DNA of 12,093 nucleotides from Candidatus Aenigmatarchaeota archaeon (lineage in GTDB: Archaea; Aenigmatarchaeota; Aenigmatarchaeia; QMZS01): NCBI GenBank assembly GCA_021163805.1, contig JAGGTL010000004.1, forward strand, positions 1-12,093. The letters are read 5' to 3'. The position numbers and the translations under genes are program-made. Shown in pieces: positions 1-6,924 of the stretch. The notes beneath the pieces were generated by a model. It was not told where the DNA came from. It saw only the letters and a list, made by a program, of their open reading frames with translations, and made no database searches. Each line of letters opens with the position of its first letter. Position 1 is the first letter of the stretch.

Positions 1-30
1 CATACAGACACGGCAACAATACACAACTGA

Positions 31-60
31 TTTTATTTTTAATTTTTTGGTTTTATTTTA
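31..60 (+). terminator. T-rich tract, possible terminator of an off-window plus-strand gene
   Basis: Positions 31-60 are almost entirely T on the plus strand, with runs of four to six Ts. Archaeal RNA polymerase terminates at oligo-T on the non-template strand, so this tract could end a plus-strand gene lying left of the window. A frame open from base 1 stops at TGA 28-30, just before the tract, but nine codons are too few to identify a gene. On the minus strand the tract reads as A, so it would not terminate the neighbouring minus-strand operon. Confidence 0.35.
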
Positions 61-64
61 AAAT

Positions 65-1279
65 TTATTCAAAATACTGTCCAAAAGAATTGCTGTCAAT
101 TCTGAAATATTTGAATGCGGAAACTCCGGTAGAACTTACATTCAGCCCAATATCTGTTCCGAAAGTTCTGTTAGAATATAGATGGGCAATATTTGAATAA
201 TCTTTGCCAACACTTATTCCAAGCCATAAAAGATAATTTTTATCAACGAAAGTTTCCAGACCAAAATCTTTTCCATTGCAATAGGAACAATAATTCTTTC
301 CCTCAAACCGGTCAAAAAAACTCGGTCCTTCTGTTGAGTTCGCATACCAAGAATTTTCTACATGTTTAAGGAAATTGGAAATATTCCATACTTTTCCTTT
401 TTCTCCAGAGAGCAAAAGTGTGCTTCCTATATAACTCGTTAAATTAGATACAGAAGAAACCTTCAAATAGGTTGTATTAATTTGAGTTAAATTATTTTCA
501 AATATAACCCCACAGAAATTATCCACATTTGAATTTATTGTTTTATTAAAGAAGATTTTTCTCTCTGGTTCAGCCGAATGTATATTATTTGTTATTTCGC
601 CATAGCACCAGCCATCTCCAGAACCGCTCAAAATTAACTCGGTAAAGTTTGAAATATATTTGCTTTTTTTTATTCCTCTTGACCCCTTTCCTTCTGTTAT
701 ATTTATTAGATAAAAGGGGTCTTCAAAGTTACAAATTGAAATTCTTTCTAAGATTTTTAATTTTCTTGACAAACTTGCAACTCCCTTTTTTGAAATATTT
801 ACTTCAACTGTTGTGTTAAATAAGATATGAAAAGCGTCGCCCAGAGTTATAGATATATTCTCTGGGTGTATGCCGATACTCACATTATATTTCCTTGGCT
901 CTAATGTATAAAAATATTCCAAATCTTTTATTGTTTTGTTCAAAGTGTTGTTTTCCATAAAGGATATTTCTTCTCCGTTTAGAGTTCCATTCCAGACTAA
1001 TTCCTTTAAATTTTCTTCTGTTTTGTTGTTGCCGAAAAAAGTTCCATTCTCTACAATATAATTTAACGAAGAAACTATCGCCCTTTTCGTTGCTATATCT
1101 GCAAGAATGTGCAGACTCCTTTCAATGCTGTTATAAGCGTAATCCATATCTTTAAGTTGTTGATTCAGGGAAAGTTGTTTTCTCTCAAAGGAAACTGTTT
1201 CTCTCTGCAAAATTAATATTGAAAATATAATTAGAGTTATTAAGACCAGAATTAAAGAGAATAAGACGCCTTTTTTCAT
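65..1279 (-). CDS. Pseudopilin-like, glycosylated surface protein (third gene of the adhesin operon)
   Basis: This is a 404-residue protein of unrecognised family. It starts MKKG followed by a hydrophobic helix at residues 5-24, which looks like a class III (type IV prepilin-like) signal cut after Gly4. A charged, probably helical stretch (about 26-70) follows, as in pilin stalks, and then a long beta-rich ectodomain. I count about 19 N-x-S/T sequons, so it is probably exported and N-glycosylated. Five cysteines (183, 225, 256, 331, 334) include a CxxC pair at 331-334. Unlike its two operon partners it has no acidic residue at mature position 5 or 6 (Leu and Ile there). In bacterial systems, loss of Glu5 is typical of tip pseudopilins such as GspK; applying that here is inference. 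The start lies two bases after the stop of the upstream giant gene, so translation is probably coupled. Confidence 0.8.
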   Translation of the reverse strand: MKKGVLFSLILVLITLIIFSILILQRETVSFERKQLSLNQQLKDMDYAYNSIERSLHILADIATKRAIVSSLNYIVENGTFFGNNKTEENLKELVWNGTLNGEEISFMENNTLNKTIKDLEYFYTLEPRKYNVSIGIHPENISITLGDAFHILFNTTVEVNISKKGVASLSRKLKILERISICNFEDPFYLINITEGKGSRGIKKSKYISNFTELILSGSGDGWCYGEITNNIHSAEPERKIFFNKTINSNVDNFCGVIFENNLTQINTTYLKVSSVSNLTSYIGSTLLLSGEKGKVWNISNFLKHVENSWYANSTEGPSFFDRFEGKNYCSYCNGKDFGLETFVDKNYLLWLGISVGKDYSNIAHLYSNRTFGTDIGLNVSSTGVSAFKYFRIDSNSFGQYFE

Positions 1280-1281
1280 TA

Positions 1282-4200
1282 TTATTTTTTTGAATAAACT
1301 AATTTTACCAAACTTGTGTTGGATAACGTTCCTATTCCGCGAATAATATTTGTATTTGTATTAATGCTCAAAACAGAAATATTTTGTCCCGTTAAATTGT
1401 ATATTTTTTCTTCCAGTCTGTTTATCGCATCTTCTTTTGCTTCTTCTGAAGTATTAAAAACAGAGCCATAACCAACAAAACCGGGAACTTTCAAAGAGTA
1501 GATTAATTTACTGTCATTTGATCCCAGTGTTTGATTGTCCTTGCCAAGACCAATCATCAAAGTTATATTGTTTGTTCCATTGGAGATATACTTTACCGGT
1601 ATTGATATTATAAATGGGTCTCCTAATTTCTCATATTCACCATATCCTGATAGATTATAGATAGTCCGGTTTTTTGAAGTTGAATTTGTTAAAACAACCA
1701 AACTTGTCCAGTAATCTCCAGAATAAGAAGTAATCTTTGCATCTAAAACTTCTGTTTCATTTGGTTTAATTAAACTAATTATTCCCGGTGAAGTGAAATT
1801 ATTCTCTATAGTCAGGGAGAATTCTCCGAAACTGAAGTTGATGGAAGTTTCATTATAATTAAACAAAATATGAGAATCATTATATAAATAATTATTCGCC
1901 CAGCTTATATTTCCTCCAACGCCCAGTACTTGTCTTTCCAGAGATAAATTGGCTATTTCTGAAGCAATTTCTTTATAGATTTTCTTCAATTCTGTAACAT
2001 TGCTGCTTTGATAAAATCTGGAGCAATTGTCTCCTTCCTCTCCCGAAATCCAATCATTTGCAGAGCAGTTCCAACAGGCAATTTTCTGTAAAGTTGTTTT
2101 ATCAGCAGCGCTGCCAAAGGCAACCGAATAAACTAAAATTCCCTGATCTCTTGCATCGCATCCTGCCTGAATGGCGTCATTAGTTGCACTTCCTGTACCT
2201 TGTTCAGCACATTTGACAGTAGCTTGGCCGTCACTCATTACTAACATTGCTTTCCTTCTTTCAAATGTTGCTTCCAATTTTAAATCAAATTTTGCACTTT
2301 CATTGTCATTATTTCTAAGCTTTACTGCAACAATATTTTCTCCATTTTTGAAATAAGATATATTGATAGCAATTTTTCTGTTCCAGTAAGTTGCACTATG
2401 CTCTTGAGTATCATTATCTATTAAGTAGCCATTTAAATAAATTTCGGCATTATCGTCTGAATAAACATATAGAATTGATTCATTTATTAAATTACGCCTC
2501 GTTAAATAAAATTTTTTTCTGAAATAATAATTACCACTATTATTACCAATATTTGTTGTTATGCCAAAGGTAATTATTGGTTTCGGATCAACATATTTAC
2601 TTACAAAAATCCAATCATAACTTGTATCTCTTGAAGGAGTCTCGCTATCTGTAATTAACCAAATATATCCCGATTTTATGCCTGTTCTGTTGTGAATTCT
2701 TCCATCTGTTAAATCGTAAAAATATCTGGTATTCGTAAGATTGTCTATAATTACTTTGTAGATATGATATGTGTTGAAATCACTTCTTGCAATATCCTTG
2801 TTTGAAGAACCGCTCCACCATAAATTATCCATTATGGTCATTGGGTCCCCCTCATCATAATCGTCCACAAATCCAGAAGCAGTACCTTCTCCAGAAGTTC
2901 CCACTCCAATTCCGGAGTCCCAATCTTTAGAAGAAAAGTCCGGTTTCATCTTAAATTCAATTAGCGTGCTGCCGGTTGTCTGATAGGTGTTTGTCCTGAT
3001 CCATTCAATACTATTCCCTCCATTCCCGTGAAATGCAGAATCACTTACACTGTAACTTCCCTGAACATGTGTCCATTTGGTTGCATTTAGACTTACACCA
3101 TTAAAATCATCAAAAAATTCAAAAGTTGCGTCTCCATTGCTTTTAGAATTAACTGTAGAGTTTCCGTAATACATATAAATTCTTGTAGAGGTATTATTTT
3201 CCAAGAAAGGCACTTTAACCCAAATAATAGCGTTGCCATTTGCAGATAGATTGCATTCTTCTATCCAGTAAGGTATCTCTGTTTGATTTCCAGAAGTATA
3301 ATTATAATAAGTAAATCTTATGTCTTGACAGTACTGCTGAATATTTCCATTGCTGTACTCTTCTGAGAAGTCGTAAGTTATTTTAATTTGGTAATCAGTT
3401 AGATTTCCTGCCGTATTTGAAATATCTACTGGCACTCTATAATTCCAGTTCTGAAAATGCCAAGAAGCATTTTTTTCAAAGCCCAAAATTGCCTTTCCAG
3501 AACTCCAATTCGTATCATTATATTCCAAACTTTTCCAATCAGAGCCGTTTATCACAGGCGGTTCTATGGTTGAATAGTTTGCTGTATATTTCCAGACATC
3601 TCCTTGACTAATTAAATCTACTACGTAAAGTTTTTCAAGCAAATCCATAGCCTCGTTTATACCGCAACAAATACATGTACCCCATAATGGCGTATAGCTG
3701 TCTATCTGATTTTTTAAACTTGTGCTATTGTTGGATAGTTCATGGGTATTATATACGAAATCTGTAAAAGAAACCAAACCAACTCTATTGCCAGAAACAT
3801 TCAGCATGCTATCAACAAAATCTTTATCAACACACTTTGCTACACTAATTCTTTGAGTGCTCAGGTCTTCCAAATTTGTGTCGTTGCATGCCCTCGCTAC
3901 TCCATTAACCCAGTTCTGATCCATTCTCCATTTCATACTACCGCTGACATCTGTTATTAAGGCTGCATCACTAACTCCAAAGTATTGTTCTAAAGCTAAA
4001 GTTTCGGTTCCTAATCTTAGTGGTACAGTTTTTCTGCTTAAATTTGTATAACTTAAGCCGGCATTAGTTAAATTTGATAATATTTGCGTATTGTTCAAAA
4101 TTATATTATGTCCTCCGGTTGCATTACTTCTAAATATGGTTGCATTTGCTATTGTTAGATAAATTACACTCCCGTCTATTGTGTTATTATAATGCAAATA

Positions 4201-5184
4201 AATACTTACATTGTTTAAATCTCCCGGAATATAAAAACTGTCATATAAGTTTATCAGTCCCTTTATACCCGGGAAATAATATCTCTGTTTCCCTGATTCC
4301 TTTTCTTCAAAAAATTCGGTTGTATTATAATTAACCCTTAAAAATCCTCCTCCCAGATACATATCAGTCAAATTGGAAGTATTAAAAACTATCTTTATTG
4401 TATTGTTTCCCCTTCTAAAATTTGATATATTAACAGAAGATTTGATGTTTGCACTAAAGTTTCCAGCTGATGAATTTATAAAGAAATTTCCGGAAAAATT
4501 ATTGTTAACAAACAAAGAGAAATTAGAGCCAGAAGAAACTTCTAAATAAGCTGAAGTTATATTCTCGGCATTTTCTGGAATATATAGATTAAAACTTAAA
4601 TTTCCCTGTCCAACAAAACCCCCAAAATATAAATAGCTTGCTCTCTCTGCTTCTATTCCGCTCAAATAACCTCTTGCCATATAACCATATTTTGGCTTAG
4701 TAGAACTATAGGTATTTTCGATCAAGCTTGAAACGATAACTGAATTTGAAATATTTGAATAATTTCCAATAACCAAATCATTTCCCACTATTAAACTCAA
4801 ATTAACACCCTTCAAAACTTTTACAGAATTTGCCATTTCTCTCGTAATATTTTCGGCTATCTGTTTTTTTAATGTATTATTTTCATCTTTGTATTGAGCC
4901 CAATAAGTTAAAATCAAATTCAATATGGAGAGTTCAAGTTCGTCATCACTCAAATTTCCATTTGAGATTAAATTTTTTATTGTTGGGCTTTCATCGGAAG
5001 ATTCGGAAACTTTTAATTCCGCAAGAGAAATTAGAAAATCCTTTGCAATAAGTTTTTGTTGTTCGTTCTCCTTCTCTTCGTAAACTTTGGGAGCAGAAAA
5101 AAGATAAAAACTTGAAATTAAAACAATTAATAACAGAGAAATCCCAATTATAACATCCAAAGAAAAAACAAGACCTTTAGTCAT
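1282..5184 (-). CDS. Giant pilin-anchored adhesin with split VWA domain and nested DUF2341/lectin-like insert
   Basis: This 1300-residue protein starts MTKG plus a hydrophobic helix (5-30, motif FSLD), a class III-like signal. Residues 31-160 are mixed charged/helical and 180-290 look like a beta sandwich. A VWA domain begins near 404: MIDAS residues Asp412, Ser414 and Ser416 (DVSGS), with Thr503 in GTCICCG. VWA sequence stops near 525 and resumes near 976 with the last MIDAS aspartate, Asp985 (MSDG), and a YSVAFG strand at 1019-1024. The intervening ~450 residues hold half a galactose-binding-like domain (528-572, with DTNWSSGKAILGF), a DUF2341 block (574-685), a concanavalin-like part (686-875) and the matching second half (885-972, with AEIYLNGYLI and NGENIVAVKL). 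A beta-rich tail (1089-1300) follows. I count roughly 70 N-glycosylation sequons. A metal-dependent adhesin exposed on the cell surface is the likely role. The domain calls are from motifs and the ligand is unknown. The start overlaps the preceding gene by eight bases. Confidence 0.88.
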   Translation of the reverse strand: MTKGLVFSLDVIIGISLLLIVLISSFYLFSAPKVYEEKENEQQKLIAKDFLISLAELKVSESSDESPTIKNLISNGNLSDDELELSILNLILTYWAQYKDENNTLKKQIAENITREMANSVKVLKGVNLSLIVGNDLVIGNYSNISNSVIVSSLIENTYSSTKPKYGYMARGYLSGIEAERASYLYFGGFVGQGNLSFNLYIPENAENITSAYLEVSSGSNFSLFVNNNFSGNFFINSSAGNFSANIKSSVNISNFRRGNNTIKIVFNTSNLTDMYLGGGFLRVNYNTTEFFEEKESGKQRYYFPGIKGLINLYDSFYIPGDLNNVSIYLHYNNTIDGSVIYLTIANATIFRSNATGGHNIILNNTQILSNLTNAGLSYTNLSRKTVPLRLGTETLALEQYFGVSDAALITDVSGSMKWRMDQNWVNGVARACNDTNLEDLSTQRISVAKCVDKDFVDSMLNVSGNRVGLVSFTDFVYNTHELSNNSTSLKNQIDSYTPLWGTCICCGINEAMDLLEKLYVVDLISQGDVWKYTANYSTIEPPVINGSDWKSLEYNDTNWSSGKAILGFEKNASWHFQNWNYRVPVDISNTAGNLTDYQIKITYDFSEEYSNGNIQQYCQDIRFTYYNYTSGNQTEIPYWIEECNLSANGNAIIWVKVPFLENNTSTRIYMYYGNSTVNSKSNGDATFEFFDDFNGVSLNATKWTHVQGSYSVSDSAFHGNGGNSIEWIRTNTYQTTGSTLIEFKMKPDFSSKDWDSGIGVGTSGEGTASGFVDDYDEGDPMTIMDNLWWSGSSNKDIARSDFNTYHIYKVIIDNLTNTRYFYDLTDGRIHNRTGIKSGYIWLITDSETPSRDTSYDWIFVSKYVDPKPIITFGITTNIGNNSGNYYFRKKFYLTRRNLINESILYVYSDDNAEIYLNGYLIDNDTQEHSATYWNRKIAINISYFKNGENIVAVKLRNNDNESAKFDLKLEATFERRKAMLVMSDGQATVKCAEQGTGSATNDAIQAGCDARDQGILVYSVAFGSAADKTTLQKIACWNCSANDWISGEEGDNCSRFYQSSNVTELKKIYKEIASEIANLSLERQVLGVGGNISWANNYLYNDSHILFNYNETSINFSFGEFSLTIENNFTSPGIISLIKPNETEVLDAKITSYSGDYWTSLVVLTNSTSKNRTIYNLSGYGEYEKLGDPFIISIPVKYISNGTNNITLMIGLGKDNQTLGSNDSKLIYSLKVPGFVGYGSVFNTSEEAKEDAINRLEEKIYNLTGQNISVLSINTNTNIIRGIGTLSNTSLVKLVYSKK
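1930..2259 (-). other. Second half of the split VWA domain
   Basis: This segment encodes residues 976-1085 of the giant adhesin. It contains the hydrophobic strand AMLVMSDG carrying the metal-site aspartate (Asp985), the strand ILVYSVAFG (1016-1024), and a helix ending KIYKEIASEIA (1068-1078), which matches the end of a VWA fold. Cysteines at 992, 1009, 1037, 1040 and 1054 may form disulfides, some perhaps with the CxCC cluster (504, 506, 507) in the first half. Confidence 0.75.
2269..3609 (-). other. Nested insert: galactose-binding-like halves around a DUF2341/lectin-like block
   Basis: This segment encodes residues 526-972, lying between the two VWA halves. The outer parts (528-572 and 885-972) look like the two halves of one jelly-roll domain of the type containing 'SDDxAxxYLNG' and 'NGENxxAVxL'. 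The inner part (574-875) starts WNYRVPVDISN and contains IPYWIEE, typical of DUF2341, then FDDFNG...TKWT, typical of the concanavalin-like lectin domains that often follow DUF2341. The boundaries are estimated by eye. Confidence 0.65.
3610..3975 (-). other. First half of the split VWA domain with MIDAS motif
   Basis: This segment encodes residues 404-525 of the giant adhesin: ALITDVSGSM (MIDAS Asp412, Ser414, Ser416), the strand RVGLVSFTD (467-475), and GTCICCGINEAMDLLEKL (502-519), whose Thr503 is the expected third metal ligand. The order matches the first half of a VWA fold up to the helix before the fourth strand. Confidence 0.8.
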
Positions 5185-5659
5185 AATTGAACACTAGAAT
5201 CTGAATTGAAACAATCGAATCATTTAAAATTGAAATTCTGTCAACTTTTATAATTGAGGAAGCGTTTTCTGTATTTTTTCCAAAACTATAAATTGGCGTG
5301 GTATTATTAAAAATTGTAATATTGTAATCATTTTTCAAACCAAGCAAAATTAAAGATTTCTGGTAACCGATTTTTTCCAAACTTTTGAGTTTATTCCAGT
5401 CTATTCTGTTATTTGATTCCACCCCGATAATTTTCACATTTGTGCTGTTCCAGTTCTCAGGATAACCTTTACTAAAGAAAATTTCACTTAATTTGTATGC
5501 TTCTCTATTCAATTCATTTTTTTCTCTGAGTTCGTTCAATTCTTTTGCATTATTTCCAACCTGAATTAAGAGCAATGAAACAACAAAGATAGATATTGTA
5601 GTGGCTAGGAGAAAATCAAAGGAAAGAGCCTGACCTTTTAATTTCTTATAGATCTCCAT
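5177..5659 (-). CDS. Small class III signal pseudopilin (first gene of the adhesin operon)
   Basis: This 160-residue protein has a short basic leader (MEIYKKLKG), then QALSFDFLLATTISIF and a hydrophobic helix to about residue 33. It resembles the archaeal class III signal family (Lys-Gly-Gln at the cleavage site, here between Gly9 and Gln10). An amphipathic, charged helix (34-62) and a small beta-rich head follow. The stretch GYPENWNS...IGV...NRIDWNKL...Y...LGL (about 65-108) is a pattern I recognise from archaeal small pilin-like proteins. It probably inserts in the membrane, is cut by a prepilin peptidase and assembles through the N-terminal helix. The conserved acidic residue is Asp at mature position 6 rather than 5. 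Its stop overlaps the start of the giant adhesin by eight bases, which ties the two together. No peptidase, ATPase or platform protein gene lies in this window. Confidence 0.85.
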   Translation of the reverse strand: MEIYKKLKGQALSFDFLLATTISIFVVSLLLIQVGNNAKELNELREKNELNREAYKLSEIFFSKGYPENWNSTNVKIIGVESNNRIDWNKLKSLEKIGYQKSLILLGLKNDYNITIFNNTTPIYSFGKNTENASSIIKVDRISILNDSIVSIQILVFNYD

Positions 5660-5671
5660 AACTTTTTATAG

Positions 5672-5682
5672 ATATAATATAT
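5672..5682 (-). promoter_or_regulatory. Probable TATA element of the adhesin operon
   Basis: An A/T tract reading ATATATTATAT on the minus strand lies 13-23 bases before the ATG at 5659. The spacing fits an archaeal TATA box driving a leaderless or nearly leaderless transcript. No Shine-Dalgarno sequence is seen. An AAAGAGAGATA motif partly overlaps its upstream end (5680-5690). Confidence 0.4.
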
Positions 5683-5703
5683 CTCTCTTTATTTTAAAAA
5701 TAC

Positions 5704-5711
5704 AATATATA
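5704..5711 (+). promoter_or_regulatory. Possible TATA element of the 5749 gene
   Basis: AATATATA lies 38-45 bases before the ATG at 5749, which would give a short leader of about 15 bases. A second candidate, TAAATAAAA at about 5729-5737, lies closer to the start. The 89-base gap 5660-5748 therefore carries divergent promoters for this gene and for the adhesin operon. Confidence 0.3.
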
Positions 5712-5748
5712 TTTTGCATATTCTTACTAAATAAAAACAAAATAAATA

Positions 5749-6390
5749 ATGGACTGGAAACTTCCCGCAACAATTATAATTTTAATTGCAATTGTTTCTT
5801 TAGGACTTTTACCGTCTTTCTCGTCAACTTTTTCTAATTCCCTGACCAAATTCTATTCTCCCATAAAGGATTTTCTGGACAGGATATTGCATAGACAAAC
5901 AGAATTTAATGGAAAGGTGGTCTTATCTTTGTCAACAAACGAACTAAGCAAATTAAAAATTGGCATACCTGCGGAGATATTTTTTAATTTAGATGAGAAT
6001 TATGATTTAAAAGTTGATGGCAAAATTCTAAAAGTGACAAAAAGTTTGACGCTGAAAAACTTTACTGGTACTGTTGATTTTAAGAATTTTTCTATTTCTG
6101 GAAAAGTAATTGGAATATCTTCAGAAAATTTTAATTTAGAAGGGATATCAAATATACAAATAAACAACAAAAATTTTGATGAATTAAGAATCTCAAATCT
6201 GAAGATTGCTGAATTAACAATAACCAGAGGAAAGATAAAGACCGAAAAACCGAGAAAAATTGAGGCCGAAATAGATGATACGGCTAAACTATATGGATTT
6301 AGCGGAACTCTGACTTACAAAAATAATGTGCTTTTATATGAGGGGAATTGTAAAAAAGTTCAGATGAAGGGATTCAGTTTGGGTGAATAA
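5749..6390 (+). CDS. Membrane-anchored beta-rich protein of unknown function
   Basis: I do not recognise the family of this 213-residue protein. One hydrophobic segment (about residues 7-25) makes it an anchored or secreted protein; the rest looks extracytoplasmic. From about 52 onward it is a succession of short alternating beta strands (for example VVLSLS, DLKVDGKILKVTKSLTLKNFTG, FSISGKVIGI, ELTITRGKIK, GFSGTLTY) separated by glycines and asparagines, suggesting an extended beta-jellyroll or stacked beta fold. There is one cysteine (201) and few sequons, unlike the adhesin proteins next door. The gene is transcribed away from the adhesin operon, and its stop lies two bases from the stop of the converging nuclease-like gene. 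A periplasmic-space or surface scaffold role would be a guess. Confidence 0.8.
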   Translation: MDWKLPATIIILIAIVSLGLLPSFSSTFSNSLTKFYSPIKDFLDRILHRQTEFNGKVVLSLSTNELSKLKIGIPAEIFFNLDENYDLKVDGKILKVTKSLTLKNFTGTVDFKNFSISGKVIGISSENFNLEGISNIQINNKNFDELRISNLKIAELTITRGKIKTEKPRKIEAEIDDTAKLYGFSGTLTYKNNVLLYEGNCKKVQMKGFSLGE

Positions 6391-6392
6391 AA

Positions 6393-6767
6393 TCAGAGTC
6401 TCAATTCTTTAAACTCAACTTTCCCCTTTTCAATAATTTTTTTGATTTGATTTTCTTTCTTTGTCATTTTGCTTTTTCCTGATTTTATTTCAAGAAAAAC
6501 AAGTTTCTTTATATTATTTTCTGCTGCTCCTTCAAAAACAACAAAATCTATTGGAGAGCCGATAAATCTCGCATCAGTAGGATTAAATTCAAACCCGGGC
6601 AAGAAAGGAGCTAATTGCTCCCTAATTTTCCCTTCCAAAACCAATCTGCTCTTTTCAATTGCTTCCTTTCTGATTTCTTTTTCTTTTCTAGTTTTTATAA
6701 TAAGGAGATAAATTAAGAGAATATTTACCGCAAACAAAATAATGGTTATGAAATATAAAATCCCCAT
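6393..6767 (-). CDS. Membrane-anchored endonuclease-like protein related to archaeal Holliday junction resolvase (COG4741/PF10107-like)
   Basis: This 124-residue protein has an N-terminal transmembrane helix (4-24), a basic coiled region (25-48), then a compact PD-(D/E)xK-type domain. The signature matches the family annotated as 'endonuclease related to archaeal Holliday junction resolvase': GKIREQLAPFLPGF (46-59), NPTDARFIGSPIDFVVFEG (62-80) and VFLEIKSGKS (90-99). Candidate catalytic residues are Glu50, Asp74, Glu93 and Lys95. The length is normal for the family. The C-terminal part (KVEFKELRL) is also typical. The domain should face the cytoplasm. Biochemical activity is not established for this family as far as I know, so the nuclease role is inferred from the fold. 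The start is ten bases from the start of the divergent zinc-finger gene. Confidence 0.88.
   Translation of the reverse strand: MGILYFITIILFAVNILLIYLLIIKTRKEKEIRKEAIEKSRLVLEGKIREQLAPFLPGFEFNPTDARFIGSPIDFVVFEGAAENNIKKLVFLEIKSGKSKMTKKENQIKKIIEKGKVEFKELRL
6437..6443 (+). terminator. T7 run downstream of the 5749-6390 gene
   Basis: Seven consecutive Ts on the plus strand lie about 47 bases after the stop at 6390, inside the oppositely directed nuclease-like gene. This could be an archaeal oligo-T terminator, but the run also simply encodes lysine/isoleucine codons on the other strand. Confidence 0.25.
6754..6760 (+). promoter_or_regulatory. Probable TATA element of the zinc-finger gene
   Basis: TATAAAA starts 24 bases before the ATG at 6778, the spacing expected for a leaderless archaeal transcript. 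It lies inside the first codons of the divergent nuclease-like gene, so the two promoters must interleave. Confidence 0.45.
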
Positions 6768-6777
6768 ATAATATTTT

Positions 6778-6924
6778 ATGAAAATAAAAGGAATTTGCCA
6801 GATCTGCGGAAAAACGGGAATAATGCATTCTTGTTCACTTTGTGGAAGATTGGTTTGCTCAGACTGTTATGATTCAAAAAAGAGTTTATGCAGAATTTGT
6901 GCTGCCAAATTTACCGAACAATAA
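6778..6924 (+). CDS. 48-residue zinc-binding protein with four CxxC knuckles
   Basis: This short gene encodes a protein with eight cysteines in four CxxC pairs: 7/10, 19/22, 27/30 and 38/41, plus His17. The spacing (8, 4 and 7 residues between pairs) suits a cross-braced fold binding two zinc ions, as in RING, FYVE or B-box-like fingers, with pairs 1+3 and 2+4 as the likely ligand sets. The pattern CSLCGRLVCSDCY in the middle is characteristic of such treble-clef fingers. It has no membrane segment or enzymatic domain, so it is probably a small cytosolic protein or nucleic-acid binder; its partner is unknown. Its reading frame is supported by the regular cysteine spacing and by a TATA-like box 24 bases upstream. 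Its 3' end overlaps the converging pilin gene by 14 bases. Confidence 0.85.
   Translation: MKIKGICQICGKTGIMHSCSLCGRLVCSDCYDSKKSLCRICAAKFTEQ

Noticed and set aside
1..30. End of an upstream plus-strand gene (frame closing at TGA 28-30)
   Set aside because: Only nine codons are visible; although followed by a T-rich tract, this is too little to call a gene.
2171..4334. Several plus-strand open frames of 61-72 codons inside the giant adhesin gene
   Set aside because: They are antisense to well-supported domain sequence, have low-complexity translations and show no motifs; stop-poor antisense frames are expected here.
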